Assembly (NCBI RefSeq): GCF_000423405.1
Contig: NZ_KE384014.1
Coordinates: 1-64,000 of the forward strand
Direction: 5' to 3'
From: Mesonia mobilis DSM 19841
GTDB taxonomy: Bacteria > Bacteroidota > Bacteroidia > Flavobacteriales > Flavobacteriaceae
DNA: 64,000 nucleotides
Within the stretch, counting starts at the first letter, position 1, and every line of letters begins with the position of its first letter. The translations under genes were made by a program, and so were the position numbers. Positions 54,143 to 63,832 of the stretch are shown here, piece after piece. Below the pieces are notes generated by a model. It made no database searches. It was not told the origin of the DNA and worked only from the letters and a program-made list of their open reading frames with translations.

Positions 54143-55045
54143 ATGAACTTTAGAGACCAATTACAATATCGTTACAATATGGCCGGCGTGGTAGAAAAAC
54201 TGATCGCGGTAAATGTGCTTGTGTTTGTGGTGGTTTTTCTTCTCAAAGCGATCTTTTATCTTTTTAATCTCCCGGATTATTTAAGTGAATGGCTGGTTTT
54301 TCCTAAGCAACTAGGAGAATTTATCTATAAACCATGGACGCTTATTACCTACGCTTTTATGCATAGCGGAATATGGCATATACTTTCGAATATGCTTATT
54401 CTTTATTTTTCAGGCCGAATGTTTCTTACATTTTTCTCACCGAAGCGTTTACTTAATTATTATTTTTTAGGAGTTATTGCCGGAGCATTATTATTTATGT
54501 TAAGCTACAATGTTTTTCCAGCGTTTGCCGGAGCCGGAAATTCTTATTTGTTAGGAGCATCAGCAGCAGTTATGGCAGTTTTATTAGGCGTAACCACTCA
54601 GGCTCCAAATATGAGTGTTCGCTTAATGATTATTGGAAGCATAAAACTTTGGTGGATCGCTGCTTTTTTTGTGATCTCAGATATTGTACAAATGCCATTT
54701 AATAATCCCGGTGGGCATTTAGCGCATATTGGTGGTGCTTTGTTAGGTTATATTTACACTACTCAATTACAAAAGGGGAGAGATATTGGTGCTTGGTTCG
54801 AAAAATTAGTAGACAGTATCGTTTCTATATTTTCAAAAAAAGAGAAAACTCCGTTTAAGAAAGTTTACAAAAACAAAAACTATTCTTCTTCAAAAAGTAA
54901 AGCTTCAACAGCTACTCATCATACTGCGGGAGCTAAAGAAAAGCAACAAAAGATCGATGCAATTTTAGATAAGATTAGTAAAAGTGGTTACGAAAGTTTG
55001 AGTAAAGCCGAAAAAGATTTTTTGTTTAACGCCGGCAAAGATTAA
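54143..55045 (+). CDS. second rhomboid family intramembrane serine protease
   Basis: A 300-residue paralogue of the preceding gene, one base downstream. Dyad: Ser140 in GASAAVMAVLLG and His195 in LAHIGG. TM2 has AFMHSGIWHILSNML. It carries a basic cytoplasmic tail of about 95 residues (KKEKTPFKKVYKNKN and KDFLFNAGKD) that the first rhomboid lacks. Confidence 0.92.
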   Translation: MNFRDQLQYRYNMAGVVEKLIAVNVLVFVVVFLLKAIFYLFNLPDYLSEWLVFPKQLGEFIYKPWTLITYAFMHSGIWHILSNMLILYFSGRMFLTFFSPKRLLNYYFLGVIAGALLFMLSYNVFPAFAGAGNSYLLGASAAVMAVLLGVTTQAPNMSVRLMIIGSIKLWWIAAFFVISDIVQMPFNNPGGHLAHIGGALLGYIYTTQLQKGRDIGAWFEKLVDSIVSIFSKKEKTPFKKVYKNKNYSSSKSKASTATHHTAGAKEKQQKIDAILDKISKSGYESLSKAEKDFLFNAGKD

Positions 55046-55050
55046 CTTTG
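55043..55050 (+). promoter_or_regulatory. -7 element overlapping the stop codon of the second rhomboid gene
   Basis: TAACTTTG starts at the TAA stop (55043-55045) and ends 7 bases before the ATG at 55058, which would give a near-leaderless message. Confidence 0.5.
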
Positions 55051-55057
55051 AAGTGCT

Positions 55058-56092
55058 ATGAAGCCTTTAAATTTCTTCGATAAAGTTATCTTTTTTGTGA
55101 ATTCGCTTTTTGCGACGGCACTTTTATTGGCCTATTTATTACCATATATCCCGCCGAGTTCGTTTCCTTACCTTTCGGTGTTAAGTTTAACGATGCCGGT
55201 ACTTCTGGTCATTAATATTGCTTTTTTAATTTATTGGGTTGTTAAACTGCGGAAGCATTTTCTGCTTTCATTTCTTATACTTTTATTGGGCTTTAATCAT
55301 ATTTTATCGTTGTATAAATTTGGTGCAGAAAAATATACTAAGCAACCTCAAGACGTAAAGTTGTTAAGTTACAACGTGCGACAGTTTAATCGCTTTAATT
55401 GGATCGAAGGTGATTCGGTAACAAATCAAATAATTAATTTTATTGAAGCTGAAAAACCCGATGTGGTTTGTTTACAAGAATACCAGCAACGTTCAGATGT
55501 TGATTTTGTTGAGTTTCAGCATAAATATGAAGTGTTAACCGATAAAAAAACGCGTTTCGGGCAAGCGATTTATACCAATTATCCTATCGTAAATAAAGGT
55601 TCGATCGGATTTGGAACTTCTAATAATAATGCGATTTATGTAGATCTTGCTGTAGGGAACGATACCATTCGCTTTATAAATATTCATCTAGAAAGTTTAA
55701 AAATTAAACCGAAAGTAAGCGAGTTTCAAGAAGGAACACGAGAAAAACTCATCGGTCGAATTGATAATTCTTTCAGAAAACAGGAAGCACAAGTAAAAAA
55801 GATTTTAAAGAATTTAGAATCTTGCCCGTATAAATCTGTGATTAGTGGTGATATGAATAATAGCGCTTTTTCTTATATCTATCGAAAGCTTTCTGAAGGT
55901 CATTTAGATGCTTTTAAAGAAAAAGGAAAATCGTTTGGAAAGACTTTTGATTTCGATTTTATCCCGATGCGTATTGATGCTATTTTAGTCGATGAAGCTT
56001 TTAAGGTGAGACAGTTTAACAGCTTTCCGAAGGTGAAATATTCAGATCATTATCCTATTTCGTGTATTTTTTCTTTGGAGAGTAAAGATTAG
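55058..56092 (+). CDS. membrane-anchored endonuclease/exonuclease/phosphatase family protein
   Basis: The N-terminus has three hydrophobic helices (about 8-88). An EEP domain follows with LLSYNVRQFNRF, CLQEYQQ (metal-binding Glu), INIHLESL, SGDMNNSAFSYIYR and the closing SDHYPISCIF (catalytic His). The substrate is unknown and may be a nucleic acid, phosphoinositide or sphingomyelin-like phosphoester. It ends 4 bases inside the convergent WbqC gene. Confidence 0.88.
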   Translation: MKPLNFFDKVIFFVNSLFATALLLAYLLPYIPPSSFPYLSVLSLTMPVLLVINIAFLIYWVVKLRKHFLLSFLILLLGFNHILSLYKFGAEKYTKQPQDVKLLSYNVRQFNRFNWIEGDSVTNQIINFIEAEKPDVVCLQEYQQRSDVDFVEFQHKYEVLTDKKTRFGQAIYTNYPIVNKGSIGFGTSNNNAIYVDLAVGNDTIRFINIHLESLKIKPKVSEFQEGTREKLIGRIDNSFRKQEAQVKKILKNLESCPYKSVISGDMNNSAFSYIYRKLSEGHLDAFKEKGKSFGKTFDFDFIPMRIDAILVDEAFKVRQFNSFPKVKYSDHYPISCIFSLESKD

Positions 56093-56721
56093 ATCAATTC
56101 CTGATTTTCTAAATAATTCAAACTATTTGGGCCTTCATTAAACAGTAAATCTAATATCGATAAGTTAGGGATAAAGCCATATTTATCTTCAAAAACCTGT
56201 GTGTAGTGTTCAAATTTTACGGTAGGTTTTAATTTTGCATTAATCAAAAAACGTTTGTCTTCTATATTTGGTTGCTCGATCTCGTGAATGTATTCTTGCG
56301 TTTTTTGAAGCGGTTGTTCTAATTGTAAGCAATCGCAAACCGCTTGATAGCAATCGTAATTAAAATCGAGTAAAAATTTGTATTCTTTTTTAAAAAGATG
56401 AATTAATTCATCTTCGTAAAATTCGAAGAAAGGAGAAGTTCTGTAAGCAGCTTCTAACGATCGCCAATGTATGGTTTGCCAGTTAAAATCTTGCTCGATT
56501 TTTACCTCTTTATATTTTTGTCTTATGTTTTTCTTGCCGGTATGTTTTATAGGAATATTCAGCAACAAAGAGCCGTTAGCGCCATAAATGTATTGGCGAT
56601 TTCGGTAGGTTTGCTTTTGGTAGTTATCTTCATTTTCAAAAATAACTTTTTCAGCCTGAGCTAAATGGGCAAACTGTAAAATTGACCCGAAATATGCCGG
56701 ATGTAAAACAATAGCACTCAT
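56089..56721 (-). CDS. WbqC-like family protein
   Basis: The 210-residue protein matches the WbqC-like family by ALQ-free N-terminus LHPAYFGSILQFAHLAQAEKVIFE, YRNRQYIYGANGSLLLNIPIKH and LEAAYRTSPFFEFYEDEL. It is known from Bacteroidota and from polysaccharide loci, but the catalytic role is unclear. It is the last gene of the parA-to-WbqC run, 5 bases after lepB. Confidence 0.86.
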   Translation of the reverse strand: MSAIVLHPAYFGSILQFAHLAQAEKVIFENEDNYQKQTYRNRQYIYGANGSLLLNIPIKHTGKKNIRQKYKEVKIEQDFNWQTIHWRSLEAAYRTSPFFEFYEDELIHLFKKEYKFLLDFNYDCYQAVCDCLQLEQPLQKTQEYIHEIEQPNIEDKRFLINAKLKPTVKFEHYTQVFEDKYGFIPNLSILDLLFNEGPNSLNYLENQELI

Positions 56722-56726
56722 GAAGA

Positions 56727-58298
56727 TTAAGCTTTTTTCTTACGTTTTCTAAAGAAATTAAAACCGATAAGAATGACCAATCCAATTAGAAAATAATACA
56801 AATAAGAAACCGGTTTACCATCACCACCAACGGTTGTAAATAAACGCTCCCATCTAATTTTATTGAAGAATCCATTGGCATTACCATCGTAACTCATCCA
56901 AATAAAAATGGGTTTACCTACGACGTGATTTTCGGGTACATAACCCCAAAAACGACTATCTTCACTGTTATGACGGTTATCACCCATCATAAAATAATAG
57001 TTTTGCTGGAAAGTGTATTCGTTTAAAGGTTCGTTATTTAAAAGCACTTGTTTACCGTTGACAGAAATTTTGCGCTCAAGTCCCATTTCGCTTCCTTCAT
57101 AAACTTCTATAATTCTTTTATAGAAAGGAAGAGATTGCGGAGTGATCGCAACAGTTTTTCCGGCTTCAGGAATATAAATTGGTCCCATTTGATCGTGGTT
57201 CCAATTCATTTTAGCTGAAGGAAAAATACGCGGATCTGTTTTCCCTACCGAATCGATAATTCTAGTGATCGAAGCAACATTAGGATGATTTTTAAACTTC
57301 TGAATTGTTTCATCTGAAAGTGATACGAACCTAAACTGTCTTTTAGATTGATTGTACCAAGCCACAGGATCGGTGATATTATAGCGTTGTGCTAAATTTC
57401 TAAGATCGAAACCTTGGCCTTTACCTTGTACGATATAGGAATATTGAGGTTTTGCACGATCTGGTAACACTAAAGCTTCATCGTTAATGTAAACTTTACC
57501 GTCAACAATTTTTAAAGAATCTCCTGGAATACCAACTGCTCTTTTTACATAATTCGATTTTTTGTCGATTGGTTTTTGGTAGTGTTTTCCTGATCGATCA
57601 CGAAACATTCTTACCGTATCTACCGGCCAGTTAAAGACCACAATATCATTACGCTCGATATCTTCAAATCCCGGAAATCTAAAGTAGGGGAGTTGCGGTT
57701 TGTTGGTGTACGATTTAACTCCTAGAAGCGGAATGGTATCGTGAACCATCGGGAAAGAAACCGTTGTTTGTGGAGCACGCGCACCGTAATGAAATTTACT
57801 TACAAAAAGAAAATCGCCTACTAATAAAGTTTTCTCTAACGAAGACGTAGGAATGGTAAAAGGCTGAATAAAATACGTGTGTACAATCGTAGCAGCAACT
57901 ACAGCAAACAAAATCGAGCTTACCCATTCACCAACTTCTGTTCTTGGTTTTAAACTTCGCTCAGAAATATGTTGAACATCTTGCGTGTAGTTAATATAAT
58001 ATAAATAAAAGCCTAGCGTAAGTATGGTTAACCAGGTATCGAGTTTAGTATGTTTGCCAAAACTTCTAGCGGTTTCTACCCAAACTACCGGAAACATAAT
58101 TAGGTTAACGATAGGAATAAAAAGAAGGATCGTCCACCACCAAGGTCGGTTGATCATTTTCATTAAAACTATTGCATTGTAAACAGGAATAAAGGCTTCC
58201 CAAGCTTTTCTGCCTGCAATTTTATAGAGTTTCCAAGTCCCAAACCCGTGAATGAGTTGAACAACTAGAAAAAATATGAACCACTGTACTAAAGTCAT
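56727..58298 (-). CDS. lepB: signal peptidase I, extended Bacteroidota form
   Basis: LepB removes signal peptides from exported proteins. The 523-residue chain has an N-terminal membrane region of about 110 residues absent from E. coli LepB, then a further helix (about 125-145) and the catalytic serine in PTSSLEKTLLVGDFL (Ser153 by alignment), the catalytic lysine in YVKRAVGIPGD and MMGDNRHNSEDSRFWGYVP. A large insert lies between the last two. A C-terminal membrane helix and basic tail end the chain. Confidence 0.93.
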   Translation of the reverse strand: MTLVQWFIFFLVVQLIHGFGTWKLYKIAGRKAWEAFIPVYNAIVLMKMINRPWWWTILLFIPIVNLIMFPVVWVETARSFGKHTKLDTWLTILTLGFYLYYINYTQDVQHISERSLKPRTEVGEWVSSILFAVVAATIVHTYFIQPFTIPTSSLEKTLLVGDFLFVSKFHYGARAPQTTVSFPMVHDTIPLLGVKSYTNKPQLPYFRFPGFEDIERNDIVVFNWPVDTVRMFRDRSGKHYQKPIDKKSNYVKRAVGIPGDSLKIVDGKVYINDEALVLPDRAKPQYSYIVQGKGQGFDLRNLAQRYNITDPVAWYNQSKRQFRFVSLSDETIQKFKNHPNVASITRIIDSVGKTDPRIFPSAKMNWNHDQMGPIYIPEAGKTVAITPQSLPFYKRIIEVYEGSEMGLERKISVNGKQVLLNNEPLNEYTFQQNYYFMMGDNRHNSEDSRFWGYVPENHVVGKPIFIWMSYDGNANGFFNKIRWERLFTTVGGDGKPVSYLYYFLIGLVILIGFNFFRKRKKKA

Positions 58299-58352
58299 TT
58301 TCTTTTATTTTTTTTATAAGTAGGTTTAAGCTCACGATTGTTACATCGCGTT

Positions 58353-59063
58353 TTATAAACCTAACACATCTTTCATGGTGAAAACACCGGTTTTATCGTG
58401 CAACCATTCTGCAGCGATCACTGCTCCTAAAGCAAAACCTTCACGCGAATGTGCGGTGTGTTTAATTTCGATATCATCGATCGAAGAAGCGTATTTAATG
58501 GTATGCGTTCCTTTTACATCGTCTTCACGCTTGGCAACTACCGGTATCTCTTTATCACTTACTTCTTCGTTATTTTCAATCAATTTCCAGCTTTTGTTAT
58601 CGGTATGCTGAAGAATGCTTTCAGTTAGAGTAATGGCAGTTCCGCTGGGTTTATCGAGCTTTTGGGTATGATGTATTTCTTCAACATCTACTTTATACTC
58701 ATCAAATTTACTCATCAGTTTTGCTAAATTTTCATTCAACTGAAAAAATAAATTCACTCCTAAACTAAAATTAGAACCATAAATAAAAGCTCCGTTTTCT
58801 TCCTTACAAACTTTTACAGCTTCCTCGTAACGGTCTAACCAACCGGTAGTACCACAAGCCACGGGAATATGATGTTTAAAACAAGTTGTGATATTATTAA
58901 AAGCCGCATCTGGAATGCTAAAATCAATAGCAACATCGGCTTTTTTTAATTCTTCAACTTCAATAGGAGAAGAAGTTTTATATACAATTTCGTGATTTCT
59001 GTTAATGGCAATCTGCTCAATGGTTTTACCCATTTTTCCGTAGCCTAAAATGGCAATCTTCAT
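58353..59063 (-). CDS. dapB: 4-hydroxy-tetrahydrodipicolinate reductase
   Basis: DapB reduces the DapA product in lysine/diaminopimelate synthesis. The NAD(P) motif GYGKMGK is near the start, the catalytic EEIHHTQKLDKPSGTA segment and GTTGW are present. From ATG 59063 it has 236 residues, a little shorter than the E. coli enzyme, as is usual in this phylum. The TTG at 59069 is not needed. It lies 54 bases upstream of lepB. Confidence 0.95.
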   Translation of the reverse strand: MKIAILGYGKMGKTIEQIAINRNHEIVYKTSSPIEVEELKKADVAIDFSIPDAAFNNITTCFKHHIPVACGTTGWLDRYEEAVKVCKEENGAFIYGSNFSLGVNLFFQLNENLAKLMSKFDEYKVDVEEIHHTQKLDKPSGTAITLTESILQHTDNKSWKLIENNEEVSDKEIPVVAKREDDVKGTHTIKYASSIDDIEIKHTAHSREGFALGAVIAAEWLHDKTGVFTMKDVLGL

Positions 59064-59065
59064 AA

Positions 59066-59644
59066 TCAAAATTTTATGTTGAGTGATAAACCGTAGTTGA
59101 TGTTTCTGTTAATATGGTCGACATCGATCGCCGGATTTAATGTTAAGTCGTTACTTACATTAAATTGCTGCAAATGGGCATCTACATTGGCATCGACAAT
59201 GTTTAGAATATAAATTGCTGCAGTTACTAAAATAGTTAATTCTTTATTTCTTCTGAATTGCTTTTGTGCATCTATTAATCGATCGTTTTCGAGCACTCCT
59301 TGAAATTCATCATCATTATAACCGGCTAACCTTCTTTTATAGGCGTCGCGATAGCGGTTGTATTGTTCGTCGTTATGAATATAAATGGCAACGCTGGTTC
59401 CTAAAGCTCCGTAAACGATAGGTAGTTTCCAATAGCGGCCGTTGTAAATCTGACCTAGACCCGGAAAAATCGCTGAATAGAATGCTGCTTTAGCCGGAGC
59501 AAGCGGATTGTATTCTTTAAATTTTCCTTCTTGATCGTTTACTTCAGCAATTCTTTCGGTACGTAAGGCTAAAGAATCTTTTTGAGCCTTAAGCTGAAGT
59601 GTTGAAAAAATAGCGAATACAATTAATAAGATCTTAATCTTCAC
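59066..59644 (-). CDS. DUF5683 family membrane protein
   Basis: The 192-residue protein has a signal-like N-terminus (MKIKILLIVFAIFSTLQLKAQ), then ALFYS-like KAAFYSAIFPGLGQIYNGRYWKLPIVYG, which is the DUF5683 signature, and two further hydrophobic stretches. The start is GTG at 59644, inside the end of parB (11-base overlap). It is a widespread Bacteroidota companion of parB with unknown role. Confidence 0.87.
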   Translation of the reverse strand: MKIKILLIVFAIFSTLQLKAQKDSLALRTERIAEVNDQEGKFKEYNPLAPAKAAFYSAIFPGLGQIYNGRYWKLPIVYGALGTSVAIYIHNDEQYNRYRDAYKRRLAGYNDDEFQGVLENDRLIDAQKQFRRNKELTILVTAAIYILNIVDANVDAHLQQFNVSNDLTLNPAIDVDHINRNINYGLSLNIKF

Positions 59645-60542
59645 CCTTTATAAGTTTTTGCAGACGTTTAAAGTCTTCTTCGGAAGAGAACGGAATGATT
59701 AACTTTCCATTGCCTTTCTTATTCACTTTTACATCAACTTTTGCACCAAAATATTCTGAAAAGTTTTTTACTGAAGATTGAATTTCTTTAGGAACGCTAG
59801 GTGAAGCCGATTTTTTTGAAGAAAAATCTTTTCCGTTTTTTTGATACGATCTAACCAATTGCTCGGTATCTCTTACCGATAGTGCATCAGAAATAATTTT
59901 CTCGTAAATTTTAAGTTGAATTTCGGTGTCTTCAACATTAATTAAAGCACGGCCGTGACCCATCGATAAAAAACCATCACGCATCCCGGTTTGAATAATT
60001 GGATCTAATTTTAATAAACGAAGATAATTGGCAATAGTCGATCTGTTTTTACCAATGCGATCACTCATTTGCTCTTGTGTAAGATCGATCTCGTCGATCA
60101 AACGTTGGTACGAAAGAGCAATTTCTATAGGATCTAAATCTTGACGCTGAATATTTTCTACCAACGCCATTTCTAAAGATTCTTGGTCGTTAGCAATTCT
60201 TATATAAGCGGGAACCGTTTTTAGTCCTACTAATTTTGAAGCACGGTAACGACGCTCACCAGATACTAATTGGTATTTATTAAAATCAGTTTTTCTAACT
60301 GTTATGGGTTGAATTACGCCTAGCTCTTTAATAGAGGTTGCTAATTCTTGTAAAGCATCTTCATTAAAACTGGTACGAGGTTGAAAAGGGTTTACCTCAA
60401 TCGCCTCCAATTCTAATTCAACAATATTACCAACAACTTTATCGGCATTTTTGTCTTTAGCAGTTTTAATATCATTATCAGGATCTTTTAATAATGCAGA
60501 AAGACCTCTACCTAATGCTTGCTTTTTTGTTGCCTTCGCCAT
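59634..60542 (-). CDS. parB: chromosome partitioning protein ParB
   Basis: ParB binds parS sites and works with ParA to separate chromosomes. The N-terminal CTPase box is seen in LVSGERRYRASKL and VENIQRQDLDPIE, followed by the helix-turn-helix (LTQEQMSDRIGKNRSTIANYLRLLKL) and a C-terminal dimerisation part. 302 residues is normal. No parS-like site was noticed in the window. Confidence 0.95.
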   Translation of the reverse strand: MAKATKKQALGRGLSALLKDPDNDIKTAKDKNADKVVGNIVELELEAIEVNPFQPRTSFNEDALQELATSIKELGVIQPITVRKTDFNKYQLVSGERRYRASKLVGLKTVPAYIRIANDQESLEMALVENIQRQDLDPIEIALSYQRLIDEIDLTQEQMSDRIGKNRSTIANYLRLLKLDPIIQTGMRDGFLSMGHGRALINVEDTEIQLKIYEKIISDALSVRDTEQLVRSYQKNGKDFSSKKSASPSVPKEIQSSVKNFSEYFGAKVDVKVNKKGNGKLIIPFSSEEDFKRLQKLIKGED

Positions 60543-60548
60543 AAATCA

Positions 60549-61313
60549 CTAACTGTTTTTCTTTATAATTTCTTCAGCTAAACTTAAATAATTATTAGCT
60601 CCTTTACTGCCTGCATCATAATTAATAATACTTTCGCCATAACTAGGAGCTTCACTTAAACGTACGTTACGCTGAATAATAGTTTCAAAAACCATTTCTT
60701 CAAAATGCTTTTTGACTTCTTCTACAACTTGGTTAGAGAGTCGAAGTCTAGAATCGTACATCGTAAGCAATAAACCTTCAATATCTAAATTGTTGTTATG
60801 AATTTTTTGTACGCTTTTAATCGTATTTAAAAGTTTACCTAAACCTTCTAAAGCAAAATATTCACATTGTATTGGAATAATAACAGAGTCTGCCGCGGTT
60901 AAAGCATTTAATGTTAATAAACCTAAGGATGGTGCGCAATCTATAAGAATATAATCATACTTCTCTTTAAGTGAAACAATAGCGTTTCTTAACATCGATT
61001 CTCGTTGGTCCTGATCGACTAACTCGATCTCGATAGCTACCAAATCGATATGTGCGGGAATGATGTCTAGGTTTGGTGATTCTGTTGAAACAATAGCATC
61101 TTCAGCTTTTAATGTGTGTTCTAAAAGTTGATAAGTGCCGGCTTCAACATTTTCTACATCAAGGCCTAAACCCGAACTAGCGTTAGCCTGCGGATCTGCA
61201 TCGATTAATAAAACTTTTTTCTCTAATACACCTAAAGCGGCTGCAAGGTTTACAGAAGTAGTGGTTTTACCTACTCCGCCTTTTTGGTTAGCAATTGCAA
61301 TGATTTTACCCAT
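60549..61313 (-). CDS. parA: chromosome partitioning ATPase ParA
   Basis: ParA is the Walker-type ATPase partner of ParB. The deviant Walker A KGGVGKTT is at 10-17, DADPQANASSGLG and the DCAPSLGLLTLNAL segment follow. From the ATG at 61313 it has 254 residues. It lies 6 bases upstream of parB and heads a run of six genes that ends with the WbqC gene. Confidence 0.95.
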   Translation of the reverse strand: MGKIIAIANQKGGVGKTTTSVNLAAALGVLEKKVLLIDADPQANASSGLGLDVENVEAGTYQLLEHTLKAEDAIVSTESPNLDIIPAHIDLVAIEIELVDQDQRESMLRNAIVSLKEKYDYILIDCAPSLGLLTLNALTAADSVIIPIQCEYFALEGLGKLLNTIKSVQKIHNNNLDIEGLLLTMYDSRLRLSNQVVEEVKKHFEEMVFETIIQRNVRLSEAPSYGESIINYDAGSKGANNYLSLAEEIIKKNS

Positions 61314-61412
61314 CAATTATTTAAGATTTAGATGGTAAAAATACAATTAATTATCCCAATTGAAAACGCTTAAATAAATAAGTTAACCTTGTTTTTTAAC
61401 AATTAAAGTTAA

Positions 61413-62294
61413 TTATTTGTCTTTCTTCTTTCTAATCATTTCTTCGAGCATATCCCACATTTCTTTAGGAATATCTTCCAGCAAGTTAAACTGTCCTGCG
61501 CCTTTAAGCCATTCGCCGCCATCTATAGTAATTACTTCACCATTCATGTAAGCTGCGAAGTCTGAAACTAAATAGGCTGCGAGATTAGCCAGTTCTTGAT
61601 GTTCACCCACACGTTTAAGCGGGACTTTTTGTGCCAAGTCGAATTTATCTTTTAGATCTCCCGGTAAAAGTCGATCCCAAGCGCCTTTGGTTGGGAAAGG
61701 TCCTGGAGCTATGGCATTAAATCGAATTCCATATTTTGCCCATTCTACCGCCAATGAACGCGTCATTGCTAAAACGCCTGCTTTTGCTGTTGCTGAAGGA
61801 ACCACATAAGCAGAACCCGTCCAAGCATAAGTAGTTACAATATTCAAAACAGTTTTCTCTTTTTCACCCTTATCGATCCAATGTTTACCAAACGCAAGCG
61901 TACAATTTTTGCTTCCTTTTAAAACAATATCGATAATCGTATCGAATGCATTTGCCGAAAGACGTTCGGTAGGAGAGATAAAGTTTCCTGCAGCGTTATT
62001 CAGTAAAACGTCAACGCTTCCCATTTTATCGATGGCTTCATTCTTCATTTTATTTACTTCATCATAATTTCGCACGTCACATTGTATCGCAAAACATTTA
62101 CCACCGGTTTCTTCTTCTAATTCTTGAACGGTAGTTTTCAATTTTTCTAAATTTCTAGAGGTGATCGCTACTTGAGCTCCTAACTCTAAAAAGTATTTGG
62201 TCATCGATTTTCCTAAACCGCTACCGCCGCCGGTAACTACGATATTTTTATTTTTTAAGGCGTCTTCACGCAACATTTTCTGTTGAAAGTTCAT
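61413..62294 (-). CDS. short-chain dehydrogenase/reductase, dienoyl-CoA reductase-like
   Basis: The 293-residue protein has the SDR cofactor motif TGGGSGLGKSM, NNAAGNF and a nucleotide-binding TITSRN-like VAITSRNLEKL. The usual Tyr of the YxxxK active site is replaced (SATAKAGVLAMTRSLA, with the conserved Lys kept), as in 2,4-dienoyl-CoA reductases. The end (GEVITIDGGEWLKGAGQF) also fits that group. A role in unsaturated fatty acid breakdown is likely but not proved. Confidence 0.88.
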   Translation of the reverse strand: MNFQQKMLREDALKNKNIVVTGGGSGLGKSMTKYFLELGAQVAITSRNLEKLKTTVQELEEETGGKCFAIQCDVRNYDEVNKMKNEAIDKMGSVDVLLNNAAGNFISPTERLSANAFDTIIDIVLKGSKNCTLAFGKHWIDKGEKEKTVLNIVTTYAWTGSAYVVPSATAKAGVLAMTRSLAVEWAKYGIRFNAIAPGPFPTKGAWDRLLPGDLKDKFDLAQKVPLKRVGEHQELANLAAYLVSDFAAYMNGEVITIDGGEWLKGAGQFNLLEDIPKEMWDMLEEMIRKKKDK

Positions 62295-62394
62295 TTGAAT
62301 AGTATTAAAATATAGTTTTTTTTAAAAATACAGACTATTGGGTATTTTATTGATAGACTTTTGTAATTATTTTAAAAAAACTAAAACAAGCTTT

Positions 62395-63554
62395 ATGAAA
62401 GTCAATACTATATTATTTATCTTCTTACTTAGCTACGCAAACGTTGTTGCTTTTCAGGTTGAAATTCTAAAAATCGATTCAAAAGTATTAGGAGAAGAAA
62501 GAGAATTAATTGTTTCTGTTCCTATTGATTACAAGGAAAGTAATAGAAAGTATGAGGTAATTTATGTTCTAGACGCGCAAGAAATAAAATTTTTTGATGC
62601 TGTAAAAAACACAATAGATTTTCAGAACTATAATTTAGTGCCTATGATTGTAGTTGGTATTGTTTCTTCTAATAGGAATCAAGATTTTCTACCGAATGTC
62701 AATCATATAGAAACAAAAAAAGTTTAGCATTAACAGGATATGGAAATGCTGAAAAATTTCAAAAGTTTATTTTAGAAGAAGTTTTTTCTGAAATAGATAA
62801 ACGTTACAGAACTCTTCCTAGAAAATTAGGTGTTGGCTATTCTAACGGTGCTACTTTTCTAAATTATAACCTTATTAATAATCCTAATTTTTTTGATATT
62901 TATTTTTTGATAGATGCAAATTTAAGTTTTGATAAACGGCAGCTACAAAATTCTTTAAGTAATAAAAATTTATCTGAAGAAATAGAGGGTAAGAAATTTA
63001 TCTACGCTTGTGCAACAAATCAAAATTCAGAGTGGGTGAATTCTTCTAAAGATTTTTATACTTTACTTAATCAAAAGCTATCTGGAAAAATAATTTTTAG
63101 AAAAGATTTTTTTGAGGCGGAATCACATCAAACGGTATTTCAACAAGCAATAATAAACGGTCTTAAAGCTTATTTCAATTATCAATATTTTAATGCAAGT
63201 AATTTAGTAGATTATTATAAAAATATAGAAAAGGCAAATATCTACAATTTTAAGGACACTGAAATATTAGCATTAGCTAAGGCTTTTAATGATAATGGTT
63301 TACCAAATGAAGCAAAAGTAATTATAGACGCATTTAAAAATAAATTAACATTTGAATCTGTTGAAAATTCAAGAGATTTAATTGGACTATTTGAGACAGG
63401 AACTTTATTTCTTGATTTAGGTTACAAAAACATTGCAAAAGAATATTTTACAACTTGTGCTGAAAAATTAGAAAAATTTAAAACTCATATGAATAAGCAA
63501 CAATATGAAATAGGTAAGGAAATGCTTGAGGAGAAAATGAAATATTTTGATTAA
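62395..63554 (+). pseudogene. alpha/beta hydrolase (esterase D/enterochelin esterase-like) split by a frameshift
   Basis: The N-terminal part (109 residues from ATG 62395, with a signal peptide MKVNTILFIFLLSYANVVAF) reads to a TAG at 62725-62727. The C-terminal part of about 277 residues continues in the -1 frame from 62721. The join lies at a run of seven A (62715-62721). The rejoined protein (about 386 residues) has the esterase nucleophile elbow GYSNGAT and RKLGVGYSNGATFLNYNLI, followed by a TPR-like C-terminal region. It could be a pseudogene, a sequencing error, or expressed by slippage, because A AAA AAA is also a -1 slippery heptamer. Confidence 0.75.
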
Positions 63555-63579
63555 AAATCCCCGATAACAGGGATTTTTT
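63553..63579 (+). terminator. terminator after the esterase gene
   Basis: AAAAATCCC pairs with GGGATTTTT around CGATAACA with a T6 run. Confidence 0.82.
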
Positions 63580-63629
63580 GGATAGTCTTTTGGAGTTAAT
63601 TTTAGTTTTTAAAATAAAAATTGAGCATT

Positions 63630-63818
63630 ATGAAAAAAATAGCATTCTTCACCGGCGCACTTTCTACCTCGATTGTGATGATCGGGATTCTTTTTAAATA
63701 TTTTCATTGGCCGTTTGCAAATGTGTTAATCGCTATAGGAATTGTTCTTTTCGCTTTGTTTTTTGTACCAACAATGACTAAATATATCTATGATCGCCCC
63801 AGTAGAGATGAGTTATAA
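63630..63818 (+). CDS. small two-helix membrane protein with an HWP motif
   Basis: A 62-residue protein (ATG 63630) with two hydrophobic helices around the conserved FKYFHWPFA. The K(F/I)xHWP motif is also found in the N-terminal helices of the gliding protein GldL, but GldL itself is larger. Function unknown. A paralogue follows 14 bases downstream. Confidence 0.65.
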   Translation: MKKIAFFTGALSTSIVMIGILFKYFHWPFANVLIAIGIVLFALFFVPTMTKYIYDRPSRDEL

Positions 63819-63832
63819 ATAAATACATTCTT

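Noticed and set aside
59634-61400. Origin of replication or parS near parAB
   Set aside because: No DnaA-box cluster or parS-like palindrome was noticed, and dnaA and dnaN are absent from the window.
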